A stretch of 64,000 nt of DNA from Streptomyces canus (GTDB taxonomy: Bacteria > Actinomycetota > Actinomycetes > Streptomycetales > Streptomycetaceae). Below are positions 1 through 9,517 of the stretch, in pieces. The stretch spans positions 5,813,501 through 5,877,500 of the forward strand of contig NZ_JAUSYQ010000002.1 in the NCBI RefSeq assembly GCF_030816965.1, written 5' to 3'. Within the stretch, counting starts at the first letter, position 1; each line of letters opens with the position of its first letter. Below the pieces are notes generated by a model, which saw nothing but the letters and a program-made list of their open reading frames with translations, ran no database searches and was not told where the DNA came from. The translations under genes were made by a program, and so were the position numbers.

Positions 1-96
1 AACGAGTTCGTCGTCGGCTACGGTCTCGACTACGCCGAGAAGTACCGCAACCTCCCGTTCGTCGGTACGCTCGCGCCCCACGTCTACGGCGGCTGA
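1..96 (+). CDS. hpt: Hypoxanthine phosphoribosyltransferase, C-terminal end (partial)
   Basis: The last 31 codons of a gene that enters from the left edge, ending in TGA at 94-96. The residues include [20 protein letters not shown], the well-conserved C-terminal signature of bacterial hypoxanthine (guanine) phosphoribosyltransferases, which salvage hypoxanthine and guanine to IMP and GMP using PRPP. The catalytic core lies outside the window. An hpt gene directly upstream of ftsH is the usual actinobacterial order (tilS-hpt-ftsH-folE), which supports the call. A small hairpin (GAGCC/GGCTC) overlaps the stop codon. Confidence 0.9.
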   Translation, partial: NEFVVGYGLDYAEKYRNLPFVGTLAPHVYGG

Positions 97-126
97 GCCA
101 GACGGCTCAAGCCCTGTAAGACGATC

Positions 127-153
127 GGGAACCCCAGCGGGTTTCGCGCCGTT
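127..153 (+). promoter_or_regulatory. Candidate sigma-R-type promoter of ftsH
   Basis: GGGAAC at 127-132, exactly 18 bases, then GTT at 151-153. This matches the Streptomyces sigma-R (thiol-oxidative stress) promoter form (G)GGAAT-N18/19-GTT except for C in place of T at the end of the -35. It lies in the 185-base hpt-ftsH gap, about 130 bases upstream of the ftsH start. The same pattern occurs upstream of clpC in this window. The match is seen; sigma-R control is inferred. Confidence 0.5.
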
Positions 154-281
154 GGAGCATGCAGACGGGTTCGTGAAGCCCTCCCGTGCGGCTTCGGCCC
201 ACAATGCTGGGGTACCGTCAGAAGAACTGTCTTATCAAACTCACTATGGCAGGAGGGACGGGGCGGCACCGCTCCGTATGG

Positions 282-2315
<2,034 letters not shown>

Positions 2316-2352
2316 CGCTCACCCGTCCCGCCCCGGTGACCTCACCGGACCC

Positions 2353-2378
2353 GGAATGGATGCCGCGCCCCCCAGGTT
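2353..2378 (+). promoter_or_regulatory. Possible sigma-R-type promoter upstream of folE, overlapping a hairpin
   Basis: GGAAT at 2353-2357, exactly 18 bases, then GTT at 2376-2378, the spacing and sequence expected of a sigma-R promoter. It lies 58 bases before the folE start. It overlaps the left arm of the ftsH terminator hairpin, so chance or dual use cannot be separated by eye. Confidence 0.3.
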
Positions 2379-2402
2379 TTAGCCTGGGGGGCGCGGCGTT
2401 TT
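2362..2402 (+). terminator. Intrinsic terminator after ftsH
   Basis: A perfect 15-bp inverted repeat (2362-2376 with 2383-2397) with a 6-base loop TTTTAG, followed by GTTTT. The stem is entirely G/C except one A-T pair. It lies 47 bases after the ftsH stop and before folE, so folE is probably transcribed mainly from its own promoter. Confidence 0.8.
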
Positions 2403-2435
2403 CGGCCGTGAGGGACTCTAGGAACGAGGCACCAG

Positions 2436-3041
2436 ATGACCGACCCCGTGACGCTGGACGGCGAGGGCTCCATCGGCGAATTCGACGAGAAGCGCGCCGA
2501 GAACGCCATCCGCGAGCTGCTGATCGCGGTCGGGGAGGACCCGGACCGAGAGGGCCTGCGGGAGACTCCGGCGCGGGTGGCCCGGTCGTACAGGGAGATA
2601 TTCGCGGGGCTGTGGCAGAGGCCCGAGGACGTGCTGACCACGACGTTCGACCTGGGGCACGACGAGATGGTGCTCGTGAAGGACATCGAGGTGTACTCGA
2701 CCTGTGAGCACCACCTGGTGCCGTTCCGGGGCGTCGCCCATGTCGGGTACATCCCGGCCACCACGGGCAAGATCACGGGGTTGTCGAAACTGGCCCGGCT
2801 CGTGGACGTCTATGCTCGCCGGCCGCAGGTGCAGGAACGGCTCACCACGCAGATAGCGGATTCCCTGATGGAGATCCTGGAGCCGCGTGGCGTGATCGTC
2901 GTCGTGGAGTGCGAGCACATGTGCATGTCCATGCGGGGCATCCGCAAACCCGGTGCGAAGACGCTCACGTCGGCCGTGCGCGGTCAGCTGCGGGACGCGG
3001 CGACGCGCAACGAGGCGATGAGCCTCATCATGGCGCGCTGA
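2436..3041 (+). CDS. folE: GTP cyclohydrolase I
   Basis: Converts GTP to 7,8-dihydroneopterin triphosphate, the first committed step of folate synthesis. At 201 aa it has the usual length. The zinc ligands are visible as Cys90 and His93 in CEHHLVPF and Cys163 in HMCMSMRG. The family blocks [12 protein letters not shown] and [20 protein letters not shown] are present. A GGAACGAGG ribosome-binding site precedes the ATG. The gene faces the folate operon (folP, folB, folK) on the opposite strand, so the pathway is split between two convergent units separated by a DUF3180 gene. The ftsH-folE adjacency is typical of actinobacteria. Confidence 0.97.
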   Translation: MTDPVTLDGEGSIGEFDEKRAENAIRELLIAVGEDPDREGLRETPARVARSYREIFAGLWQRPEDVLTTTFDLGHDEMVLVKDIEVYSTCEHHLVPFRGVAHVGYIPATTGKITGLSKLARLVDVYARRPQVQERLTTQIADSLMEILEPRGVIVVVECEHMCMSMRGIRKPGAKTLTSAVRGQLRDAATRNEAMSLIMAR

Positions 3042-3091
3042 CCGGTCCGGCTGTTCTCGGGCCTTTGTTTAACGGGCCTCTGTTTCGGGCC

Positions 3092-3577
3092 TCACGCAGT
3101 CGACGCGGCGCCCGTGTTCCGGTCGTCGTCCTCCGGAAGCTTGCACACGCGCTCCAGGAAGATGGCCGCCGCTATCACCGCGATCCCGGCCAGGACCGAG
3201 AAGCCGGCGTAGATGGCCTGATCGCGGCGGGCGGGGATGTCGAGGGATTCCAGGAGGAAGACGCCGGTGCCGCCGTACATGCCGGAGACGAGGGCGGCGA
3301 CCAGGGCGCTGGCCTGGCCGAAGACGACCGCGCGGGCGGCCATCAGCGGGTCGACGCCCTTCGCCTCGGGGACGCGCTCGCGCTGGGCCTTCAGGCGGGC
3401 GCGGATGGAGAGCGCCGTGGCCATGAGGACCACGGCGATCAGGGCGAGAACGATGGGGGCGGCCAGCGGGACGCTGGGCAGGGTCCCGACCGAATTCCAC
3501 AGGCGGGCGCCCGCCCAGGACAGGATGCCGGCCACGGCGAACACGCCGGCCAGCAACCTGATGCGCAGCTCTCTCAC
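3092..3577 (-). CDS. DUF3180-family membrane protein
   Basis: A 161-aa protein with four predicted transmembrane segments (around residues 7-25, 37-58, 80-103 and 122-142) and a short charged C-terminus. Sequence and position match the actinobacterial DUF3180 family, which sits immediately downstream of folK in many genomes. Its function is unknown, and the constant linkage to folate genes may only reflect operon conservation. It lies 68 bases after folK on the same strand and is probably co-transcribed. It converges on folE, with only 50 bases between the stops. Confidence 0.8.
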   Translation of the reverse strand: MRELRIRLLAGVFAVAGILSWAGARLWNSVGTLPSVPLAAPIVLALIAVVLMATALSIRARLKAQRERVPEAKGVDPLMAARAVVFGQASALVAALVSGMYGGTGVFLLESLDIPARRDQAIYAGFSVLAGIAVIAAAIFLERVCKLPEDDDRNTGAASTA

Positions 3578-3645
3578 GGTGCCCCTTCAGCTCCCCCGAG
3601 GTCCTTGGGCGGTCCCACGGACTGTGGTCGTCTTGACCTTAACGG

Positions 3646-4257
3646 CTATTCGGGCAGCTGGAGTTCCAGGTCCTTGCGGGGTTCCACGCCGTTTCGCGTG
3701 ACGGTGTCGAGGAGTTCGGCGACCGGGCCGCGGCCGGGCAACTGGGCCTCGGGTTCCACGTCGTGCCAGGGGACGAGCACGAAAGCGCGCTCATGGGCGC
3801 GGGGGTGGGGCAGGGTGAGGACCGGATCGTCGGAGACCACCTCGGCGTACGCGACGATGTCGACGTCGAGGGTGCGCGGGCCCCAGCGCTCGTCCCGCAC
3901 CCGGTTGAAGGCCTCCTCGACCGCGTGCGCCCGCTCCAGCAGGGAGGACGGGGGGAGCGTGGTCTTCAGCACGACGACCGCGTTGAAGTACGACGGCTGG
4001 CTGTCGGCCGCCACGCCCCACGGCTGCGTCTCGTAGACGGGGGAGACGGCCTTGATGCGGACGCCGGGCGTGTCCTCCAGGGCGTCGATGGCCCCCTGGA
4101 GGGTCTCCAGGCGGTTGCCGAGGTTGGAACCGAGGGAGAGCACGGCCCGCTTCGGGTTGTGGAGGGTGGTGTCGGCGGCGTCCACCTGCTGCACGACGGA
4201 GGCGGGCACCGGCTGTACGGTCGGGTCGCTGTGACCCGCGGCGAAGGACGCGGTCAT
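3646..4257 (-). CDS. folK: 2-amino-4-hydroxy-6-hydroxymethyldihydropteridine diphosphokinase
   Basis: Transfers pyrophosphate from ATP to 6-hydroxymethyl-7,8-dihydropterin, making the substrate of FolP. The 203-aa protein has the HPPK blocks LSLGSNLGNR, YETQPWG, RWGPRTLDVDIV (Asp residues for Mg-ATP) and HPRAHERAFVLVP. Compared with the roughly 160-residue E. coli enzyme it has an N-terminal extension of about 38 residues before the first block. The ATG at 4257 overlaps the folB stop as ATGA, so translation of the two is likely coupled. Longer upstream reading of this frame runs through folB and is not coding. Confidence 0.96.
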   Translation of the reverse strand: MTASFAAGHSDPTVQPVPASVVQQVDAADTTLHNPKRAVLSLGSNLGNRLETLQGAIDALEDTPGVRIKAVSPVYETQPWGVAADSQPSYFNAVVVLKTTLPPSSLLERAHAVEEAFNRVRDERWGPRTLDVDIVAYAEVVSDDPVLTLPHPRAHERAFVLVPWHDVEPEAQLPGRGPVAELLDTVTRNGVEPRKDLELQLPE

Positions 4258-4613
4258 ACTCGGCTCCGGGTGATGGTGACGGTCACGTCGTCGAAGGGCA
4301 CGGTGATCGGTGCGTCGGGTTTGTGGACCCTGACCTCGACCTCCTCTACCCCTTCGTGCTTCAGACAGGCCTGGGCGATGCGCTCGGCGAGCGTCTCGAT
4401 GAGGTTGACGGGTTCGCCCTCGACGACGGCCACGACCTCCTCCGCCACGATGCCGTAGTGCACGGTCTTCGTCAGGTCGTCGTCGGCGGCAGCCGGCCGG
4501 GTGTCCAGTCCCAGGACGATGTCCACGATGAAGGTCTGGCCCTCCTCGCGCTCCTTGGGGAACACACCGTGGTGCCCGCGGGCCTTCAGGCCGCGCAGCG
4601 CGACACGATCCAC
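4254..4613 (-). CDS. folB: Dihydroneopterin aldolase
   Basis: Cleaves 7,8-dihydroneopterin to 6-hydroxymethyl-7,8-dihydropterin and glycolaldehyde, feeding FolK. The 119-aa product has the family length and signatures GLKARGHHGVFPKERE, DTRPAAADDDLTKTVHYG and NLIETLAERIA; the conserved Lys of the C-terminal strand is in VRVHKPDAP. I chose the GTG at 4613 (VDRVALRG) because AGGAG lies 9 bases upstream, and because folate aldolases start just before this strand. A longer reading adds a non-conserved N-terminus. It is coupled to folK by a 4-base overlap. The 236 bases upstream, as far as the end of the NTF2-like gene, hold no clear gene and may contain a second promoter. Confidence 0.95.
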   Translation of the reverse strand: MDRVALRGLKARGHHGVFPKEREEGQTFIVDIVLGLDTRPAAADDDLTKTVHYGIVAEEVVAVVEGEPVNLIETLAERIAQACLKHEGVEEVEVRVHKPDAPITVPFDDVTVTITRSRV

Positions 4614-4849
4614 GCGAATCACTCCTGCAATCGTCGGTGACGGCCGGTCCGTACCGTGTGCGGGCGGTACACCGGTCTCGAACGAATCTACCTGCGAGCA
4701 CGGACGGGGCCGGGCCACGGGGGCGCGGGCCGGGGCCGGGGTCCGCAGGTTTCACCGTGTGTTTCCCCTGGGGAACCCGGCGGCTCACGGGTTGGTAGCC
4801 GCCCATACCCAGGGGTTCGTGATTCCAACCACTTATTGGTTCGACGGGT

Positions 4850-5353
4850 TCAGGAAGGGGTTTCCCCGTCCTCGTCCTCGTCGTTCTCGGCCAGCACCGG
4901 AGAGGCGTGGTGGGACCACATCTTCCAGCCCTCGGGGGTGCGGCGGAACACGTTCGTGGCGACCACCAGCTGGCCGACGAGCGGTCCGAGCTCCTCGCCG
5001 CCCTCGGGCGCCGGGCCGCCGCTGAGGATGTTCTCGGTGCACGTCACCAGGGCGGTGTCGCCGGTCACGGAGACGTGCACGTCCGTGAGGAAGAACTGGA
5101 TGTAGTCCGTGTTCGCCATGATCAGCGCGTACGACCTGAGGACCTCGCCGCGGCCGGTCAGCACGGGCCAGCCGGGATGCACGCAGGAGACCACGCCGAC
5201 GTCGGCCGGGTCGTGGTACTCCTCGTCGACGCCCAGGTCGGCAGGGGTGAGCCAGAACGAGGACAGCTCCTCGAAGTCACCGCGCTCCAGCGCCTCGTAG
5301 AAGGCGGTGTTGGCGGCTTCCACCTGTTCCACGTCGGTGTGGGGGGCGCTCAC
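4850..5353 (-). CDS. NTF2-like (SnoaL/DUF4440 type) protein in the folate operon
   Basis: A 167-aa cone-fold protein. The N-terminal helix (VEAANTAFYEALERGDFEEL) and later strands (DTALVTCTENIL, VVATNVFRRTPEGWKMW) are typical of the nuclear transport factor 2-like superfamily. Such folds serve as small-molecule isomerases or binding domains, so no reaction can be assigned. The GTG start overlaps the folP stop as GTGA, implying translational coupling and a shared role or stoichiometry. The C-terminus is very acidic (ENDEDEDGE). I know of no assigned function for this operon member. Confidence 0.8.
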   Translation of the reverse strand: MSAPHTDVEQVEAANTAFYEALERGDFEELSSFWLTPADLGVDEEYHDPADVGVVSCVHPGWPVLTGRGEVLRSYALIMANTDYIQFFLTDVHVSVTGDTALVTCTENILSGGPAPEGGEELGPLVGQLVVATNVFRRTPEGWKMWSHHASPVLAENDEDEDGETPS

Positions 5354-6210
5354 CGGGCTCCTTCCACGGCGCGGGCGACCCGTACCGCGTCCGCCGTCGC
5401 GCGCACCTCGTGCACGCGCACCGCCCACGCGCCGGCGTGCGCCGCGAGGGCGGAGACGGCGGCCGTGGCGGCATCGCGCTCGCGGGCGGGCGGCGGGGCG
5501 CCTTTCGGACCGGCGAGGACACGGCCGAGGAACCGCTTGCGGGAGGCGGCGACGAGGAGGGGGTGGCCGAGGCGGAGAAGGCGGTCGAGGTGGGAGAGGA
5601 GGACCAGGTCGTGCTCGGCGTCCTTGGAGAAGCCGAGGCCCGGGTCGACGACGACACGGTCGGGAGAGACGCCGCCCGCGAGGACGGCGTCCACACGCGC
5701 GTGGAGCTCGTCGACGACCTCGGCGACGACGTCGGCGTAGACGCCCTTGACGTTGCCGCCCTCCAGGAAGCCGCGCCAGTGCATGACGACGAAGGGGGCG
5801 CTCGCGTCGGCGACGACCGGGATCATCGCGGGGTCGGCGAGGCCGCCGCTGACGTCGTTGACGAGGGCCGCGCCGGCGGCGAGGGCCTGTTCGGCGACGG
5901 AGGCGCGCATGGTGTCGACCGAGACGGTGACGCCTTCGGAGGCGAGGCCGCGGACGACAGGGATGACGCGCCGGAGCTCCTCGTCCTCATCCACCCGGGT
6001 GGCTCCGGGGCGGGTGGACTCGCCGCCGACGTCGACGAGGTCGGCACCCTCCTCGACGAGGGCGAGGCCGTGCTTGACGGCGGCCGTGGTGTCGAACCAG
6101 CGGCCGCCGTCGGAGAAGGAGTCGGGGGTGACGTTCACGACTCCCATGACCGCGCAGCGGTCCCATTCCGGAAGCCCGGCGACGTACCCGCGTCCGCTCT
6201 GCTTGCTCAT
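5350..6210 (-). CDS. folP: Dihydropteroate synthase
   Basis: Condenses 6-hydroxymethyl-dihydropterin pyrophosphate with p-aminobenzoate; the target of sulfonamides. The 286-aa TIM barrel shows all family blocks in order: MGVVNVTPDSFSDGG, GADLVDVGGESTRPGA, VSVDTMR, LVNDVSGG, FVVMHWRG, DPGLGFSKD, AASRKRFLG and the C-terminal RVHEV. It is the first gene of a minus-strand unit running to the DUF3180 gene, 50 bases after the lysyltransferase-domain gene. It ends in a 4-base overlap with the NTF2-like gene. No missing active-site residue is seen. Confidence 0.97.
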   Translation of the reverse strand: MSKQSGRGYVAGLPEWDRCAVMGVVNVTPDSFSDGGRWFDTTAAVKHGLALVEEGADLVDVGGESTRPGATRVDEDEELRRVIPVVRGLASEGVTVSVDTMRASVAEQALAAGAALVNDVSGGLADPAMIPVVADASAPFVVMHWRGFLEGGNVKGVYADVVAEVVDELHARVDAVLAGGVSPDRVVVDPGLGFSKDAEHDLVLLSHLDRLLRLGHPLLVAASRKRFLGRVLAGPKGAPPPARERDAATAAVSALAAHAGAWAVRVHEVRATADAVRVARAVEGAR

Positions 6211-6260
6211 GCGTTCAGCCTAGGCCCAGCGTGCAGCGGCGGGACCGCGCGGCCTGTGGC

Positions 6261-8198
6261 TCAGGCCGCTCTGACGTCCCGCTCCGCGACCGCGTGGGCA
6301 CACACGCGTGCGGTGTGCGAGCGGCGGCGCAGGAAGCGCGGCAACGGGAGGGCGAGATTGACGAAGCCCTCCGCCTGCATGGCGGCGAAGCCGATGCGCG
6401 GGAGGTCGCCGGAGGCCCGGTAGACGACGAAACGGGGTTCCCAGCGGGGCTGGAACTTGGCGTTGAACTTGTACAGGGACTCGATCTGGAACCAGCGGGA
6501 CAGGAAGACCAGCAGACCCCGCCAGGCGCGCAGCACCGGACCCGCGCCGATCTTCTCGCCGCGTGCCAGCGCCGCGCGGAACATGGCGAAGTTGAGTGAC
6601 ACGCGCGTGATGTCGAGTTTCGGGGCCGCCTGGAGGGCGGCCACGATCAGCAGTTCGTTCATGCCGGGGTCCGCCGAGCGGTCTCGCCGCATCAGGTCCA
6701 GGGAGACGCCGTCCGTGCCCCACGGAACGAAGTGCAGGATCGCCTTCAGATCGCCGTAGGGACCGGGCTGCCCGTCCGCCTTGTGGGCGGTGGCGATGAG
6801 GCAGTCGCCGTCGGCGAGGTCGCCGATGCGGCCCAGGGCCATCGAGAAGCCGCGCTCGGTGTCCGTGCCGCGCCAGTCGTCGGCGGCCTGCCGCACGCGC
6901 TCCAGCTCGGTCTCCCCGAGGTCACGGACGCGCCGCACCCGGGTCTCGTAACCGGCCCGCTCGATGCGCTTGACCATCTGGCGCACATTGCGCATCGCGC
7001 GGCCGGCGAGCGAGAAATCCGCGACGTCCACCACCGCCTCGTCGCCCAGTTCGAGGGCGTCCAGGCCGGTCTCGCGGGTCCACACCTCGCCGCCGGTCTC
7101 GGAACAGCCCATGACGGCGGGCGTCCAGGAGTGCGCCTGGGCCTCGTCCATGAAGCGCTCGATCGCGCCCGGCCAGGCCTCGACGTCACCGATCGGGTCG
7201 CCGCTGGCGAGCATCACGCCGGAGACGACGCGGTAGGTCACGGCCGCCTTGCCGCTGGGGGAGAAGACGACGGCCTTGTCGCGGCGCAGCGCGAAGTGAC
7301 CGAGGGAGTCACGGCCGCCGTGCTTGGCCAGCAGGGCCCGCAGACGGCTCTCGTCCTCTTCCGTGAGGTGGGCGGCCGGGTGCTCGGGGCGGAAGGCGAG
7401 GTAGATCGTGGTGATCGCCGTGAGCAGACCCAGGGCGCCCAGGGAGGCGCCGACGGTCCACGAGGTGTCGCCCTGGTAGTCGACGGGGCCCTCGAAGCCG
7501 AAGAGGCCGTACAGGACGTGCGTGATGCGATCGGCCAGGCTCGGGTTCCCGACCATGCGGTTCGGGTGGACGCTGACGATGATCAGCCCGAGGACGAGGG
7601 AACCGGCGCCCATGAGGACGAAGTTGGCGAGCGCGCGCCAGCGGCTGCGCGGGTCGGGCAGCGCCCTGAACTGGTCGCGGTGGCGCAGCAGCGGCGCGAG
7701 CAGGGCGAGTGAGATGGCCGCCCCGACGAGTGAGTGGCGGTACGTGAACTGCGCCAGCGCACCCGCCGGCAGCAGTGCCACGGCCGCCCGCCAGGCCCGG
7801 CGCTTGCGGCGCCTGAGGCCGTGGGCGAGCAGCAGCAACAGCACGCCGGTGCTGAGCGAGAGCGCGGCCGCGAACGGGCCGAGCGCGCCGGGCAGTACCT
7901 CGGCCATGGTGTGCATACGACTGTGCCGGAAGCGCGGAAAGACGCCGGCGGCGATGTCCAGAAGACCTACGAGGGCGCAGGCTCTGGCGACGAGGACGGG
8001 GACGGCCTCGGGGCGCGGTCCGTGCAGTGCACGCCGCAGCCGTGTTGATCGGATCGGAACCCCGCCCGACATTTCCTCATCTGTCCTGACAGACATCGCA
8101 TCCCATGGTTCTGCGAGTGACTCTGGATCCGGAGCCCCGATTCGGGCATCCGGCGACATTGCGCCCTCTAGGACGGTGTCTCGTGAGGAGAGGTTCAC
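6261..8198 (-). CDS. Membrane protein with phosphatidylglycerol lysyltransferase (DUF2156) domain
   Basis: A 645-aa protein. The N-terminal half carries about six to seven transmembrane segments; the C-terminal half (about residues 300-620) is a DUF2156/MprF-type aminoacyltransferase domain with GRDSLGHFALRRDK, YRVVSGVMLASGDPIG and LNFAMFRAAL. The family transfers lysine from Lys-tRNA to phosphatidylglycerol, lowering surface charge and giving resistance to cationic peptides. Unlike mycobacterial LysX it has no fused lysyl-tRNA synthetase. The GTG at 8198 has GAGGAG close upstream; the ATG at 8096 (MSVRTDEEM) is an alternative start. It is divergent from an esterase gene 48 bases away and runs toward folP. 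Confidence 0.85.
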   Translation of the reverse strand: MNLSSRDTVLEGAMSPDARIGAPDPESLAEPWDAMSVRTDEEMSGGVPIRSTRLRRALHGPRPEAVPVLVARACALVGLLDIAAGVFPRFRHSRMHTMAEVLPGALGPFAAALSLSTGVLLLLLAHGLRRRKRRAWRAAVALLPAGALAQFTYRHSLVGAAISLALLAPLLRHRDQFRALPDPRSRWRALANFVLMGAGSLVLGLIIVSVHPNRMVGNPSLADRITHVLYGLFGFEGPVDYQGDTSWTVGASLGALGLLTAITTIYLAFRPEHPAAHLTEEDESRLRALLAKHGGRDSLGHFALRRDKAVVFSPSGKAAVTYRVVSGVMLASGDPIGDVEAWPGAIERFMDEAQAHSWTPAVMGCSETGGEVWTRETGLDALELGDEAVVDVADFSLAGRAMRNVRQMVKRIERAGYETRVRRVRDLGETELERVRQAADDWRGTDTERGFSMALGRIGDLADGDCLIATAHKADGQPGPYGDLKAILHFVPWGTDGVSLDLMRRDRSADPGMNELLIVAALQAAPKLDITRVSLNFAMFRAALARGEKIGAGPVLRAWRGLLVFLSRWFQIESLYKFNAKFQPRWEPRFVVYRASGDLPRIGFAAMQAEGFVNLALPLPRFLRRRSHTARVCAHAVAERDVRAA

Positions 8199-8246
8199 TC
8201 ATCTCCTCAAAGCCGTTTCAAAGGCCGAGGAAAGCGAAAGCAAGCA

Positions 8247-9395
8247 ATGGGTCTCTTGAGCAACAACACGCTGGTGCCGGCGGTCCTGTCCGCAGTGGCG
8301 CTGTTCGCCGGCACGGTGTGGCTCTGGCCACGGTTGGCGCGCCCGGGTTGGCGGCCCGTCAGCGGCCGTATCGGACTGCTGCTCACGACGCAGGTCCTGA
8401 TCTTCGTAGCGGTAGGACTCGCCGCGAACCAGGCCTTCGGGTTCTACGCCTCCTGGGCCGACCTGTTCGGGCAGGAGACCGACCAGGGCGTGGTGGTCGA
8501 CCACAACCCGGGCCAACGGTCGAGCGGGCCCCTGACGGTGACGGAGATAGGGGACGTGCCCGGCAAGGGCGGCTCTCGGCCGTCGTTGGCCGGTCAGGTC
8601 CAGACGGTCGACATCGTCGGCCCCAAGTCCCACATCGCCAGCCCCGCGTACGTCTATCTCCCGCCGGAGTATTTCCAGGAGCGCTATCGAACGCGTACCT
8701 TCCCCGCCGCCGTCGTACTCACCGGTTATCCGGGCACCGCGCGGGCGCTGGTGGACAAACTCCACTATCCGCGCACAGCTCTGGAACTCACCAAGAGCGG
8801 CCGTATGCAGCCGATGATCCTCGTGATGCTGCGGCCGACCGTGGCACCGCCGCGGGACACCGAGTGCGCGGACGTTCCGGGCGGTCCGCAGACCGAGACG
8901 TTCTTCGCGAAGGACCTTCCGAAAGCGATCAACGAGCACTACAGGGTGGGCAAGGAGCTGGGGAACTGGGGAATCATCGGGGACTCCACGGGCGGCTACT
9001 GCGCGCTGAAGCTCGCCATGCACCACCCCAAGGTGTACGTCGCCGGGGCGGGCCTGTCCCCGTACTACAACGCGCCCGTCGACCCCACCACGGGCGACCT
9101 CTTCCAGGGCGACAAGGCGCTGCGCAACCGCGCGAACCTGTGGTGGTGCCTCAAGCACCTGAGCGCGCCGGACACCTCACTGCTCGTCAGCAGCAGCAAG
9201 GTGGGCGAGAAGAACTACAAGGACACCCTGAAGTTCATAGAGCGGGTGAAGGCGACGGAAACGACTCGGATCTCGTCGATCATCCTCGAAAGCGGCGGGC
9301 ACAACTTCACCACCTGGCGGCGGGAGATCCCGGCGACCTTGGAGTGGATGAGCGGGCTGCTGTCCGGTGATCAGCGATCGATGAGTGATCGGTGA
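8247..9395 (+). CDS. Membrane-anchored alpha/beta-hydrolase (esterase D / PF00756 type)
   Basis: A 382-aa protein with two N-terminal transmembrane helices (about residues 10-28 and 46-66), then an extracytoplasmic esterase-D-like domain. The nucleophile elbow is GDSTGG (Ser in G-x-S-x-G form) near residue 249; a late SGGHNFTTW supplies the likely catalytic His. The antigen 85/esterase D family includes mycolyltransferases and many uncharacterised esterases, so the substrate is unknown. It is divergent from the lysyltransferase-domain gene, and both products look envelope-located. The last codons lie in a run of GTGATC-type direct repeats (about 9368-9400). Confidence 0.8.
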   Translation: MGLLSNNTLVPAVLSAVALFAGTVWLWPRLARPGWRPVSGRIGLLLTTQVLIFVAVGLAANQAFGFYASWADLFGQETDQGVVVDHNPGQRSSGPLTVTEIGDVPGKGGSRPSLAGQVQTVDIVGPKSHIASPAYVYLPPEYFQERYRTRTFPAAVVLTGYPGTARALVDKLHYPRTALELTKSGRMQPMILVMLRPTVAPPRDTECADVPGGPQTETFFAKDLPKAINEHYRVGKELGNWGIIGDSTGGYCALKLAMHHPKVYVAGAGLSPYYNAPVDPTTGDLFQGDKALRNRANLWWCLKHLSAPDTSLLVSSSKVGEKNYKDTLKFIERVKATETTRISSIILESGGHNFTTWRREIPATLEWMSGLLSGDQRSMSDR

Positions 9396-9517
9396 GTGAT
9401 CAATACGCCGAATTCGGCGGCCGCTCCGATTCCTGATGTCGTGTGAAGGCAACGAGGTGGCTGTGTTTTTACGGGGCGTGGCACCACGATTCGCCTACGC
9501 GCGGTAAGTTTCTGGCC

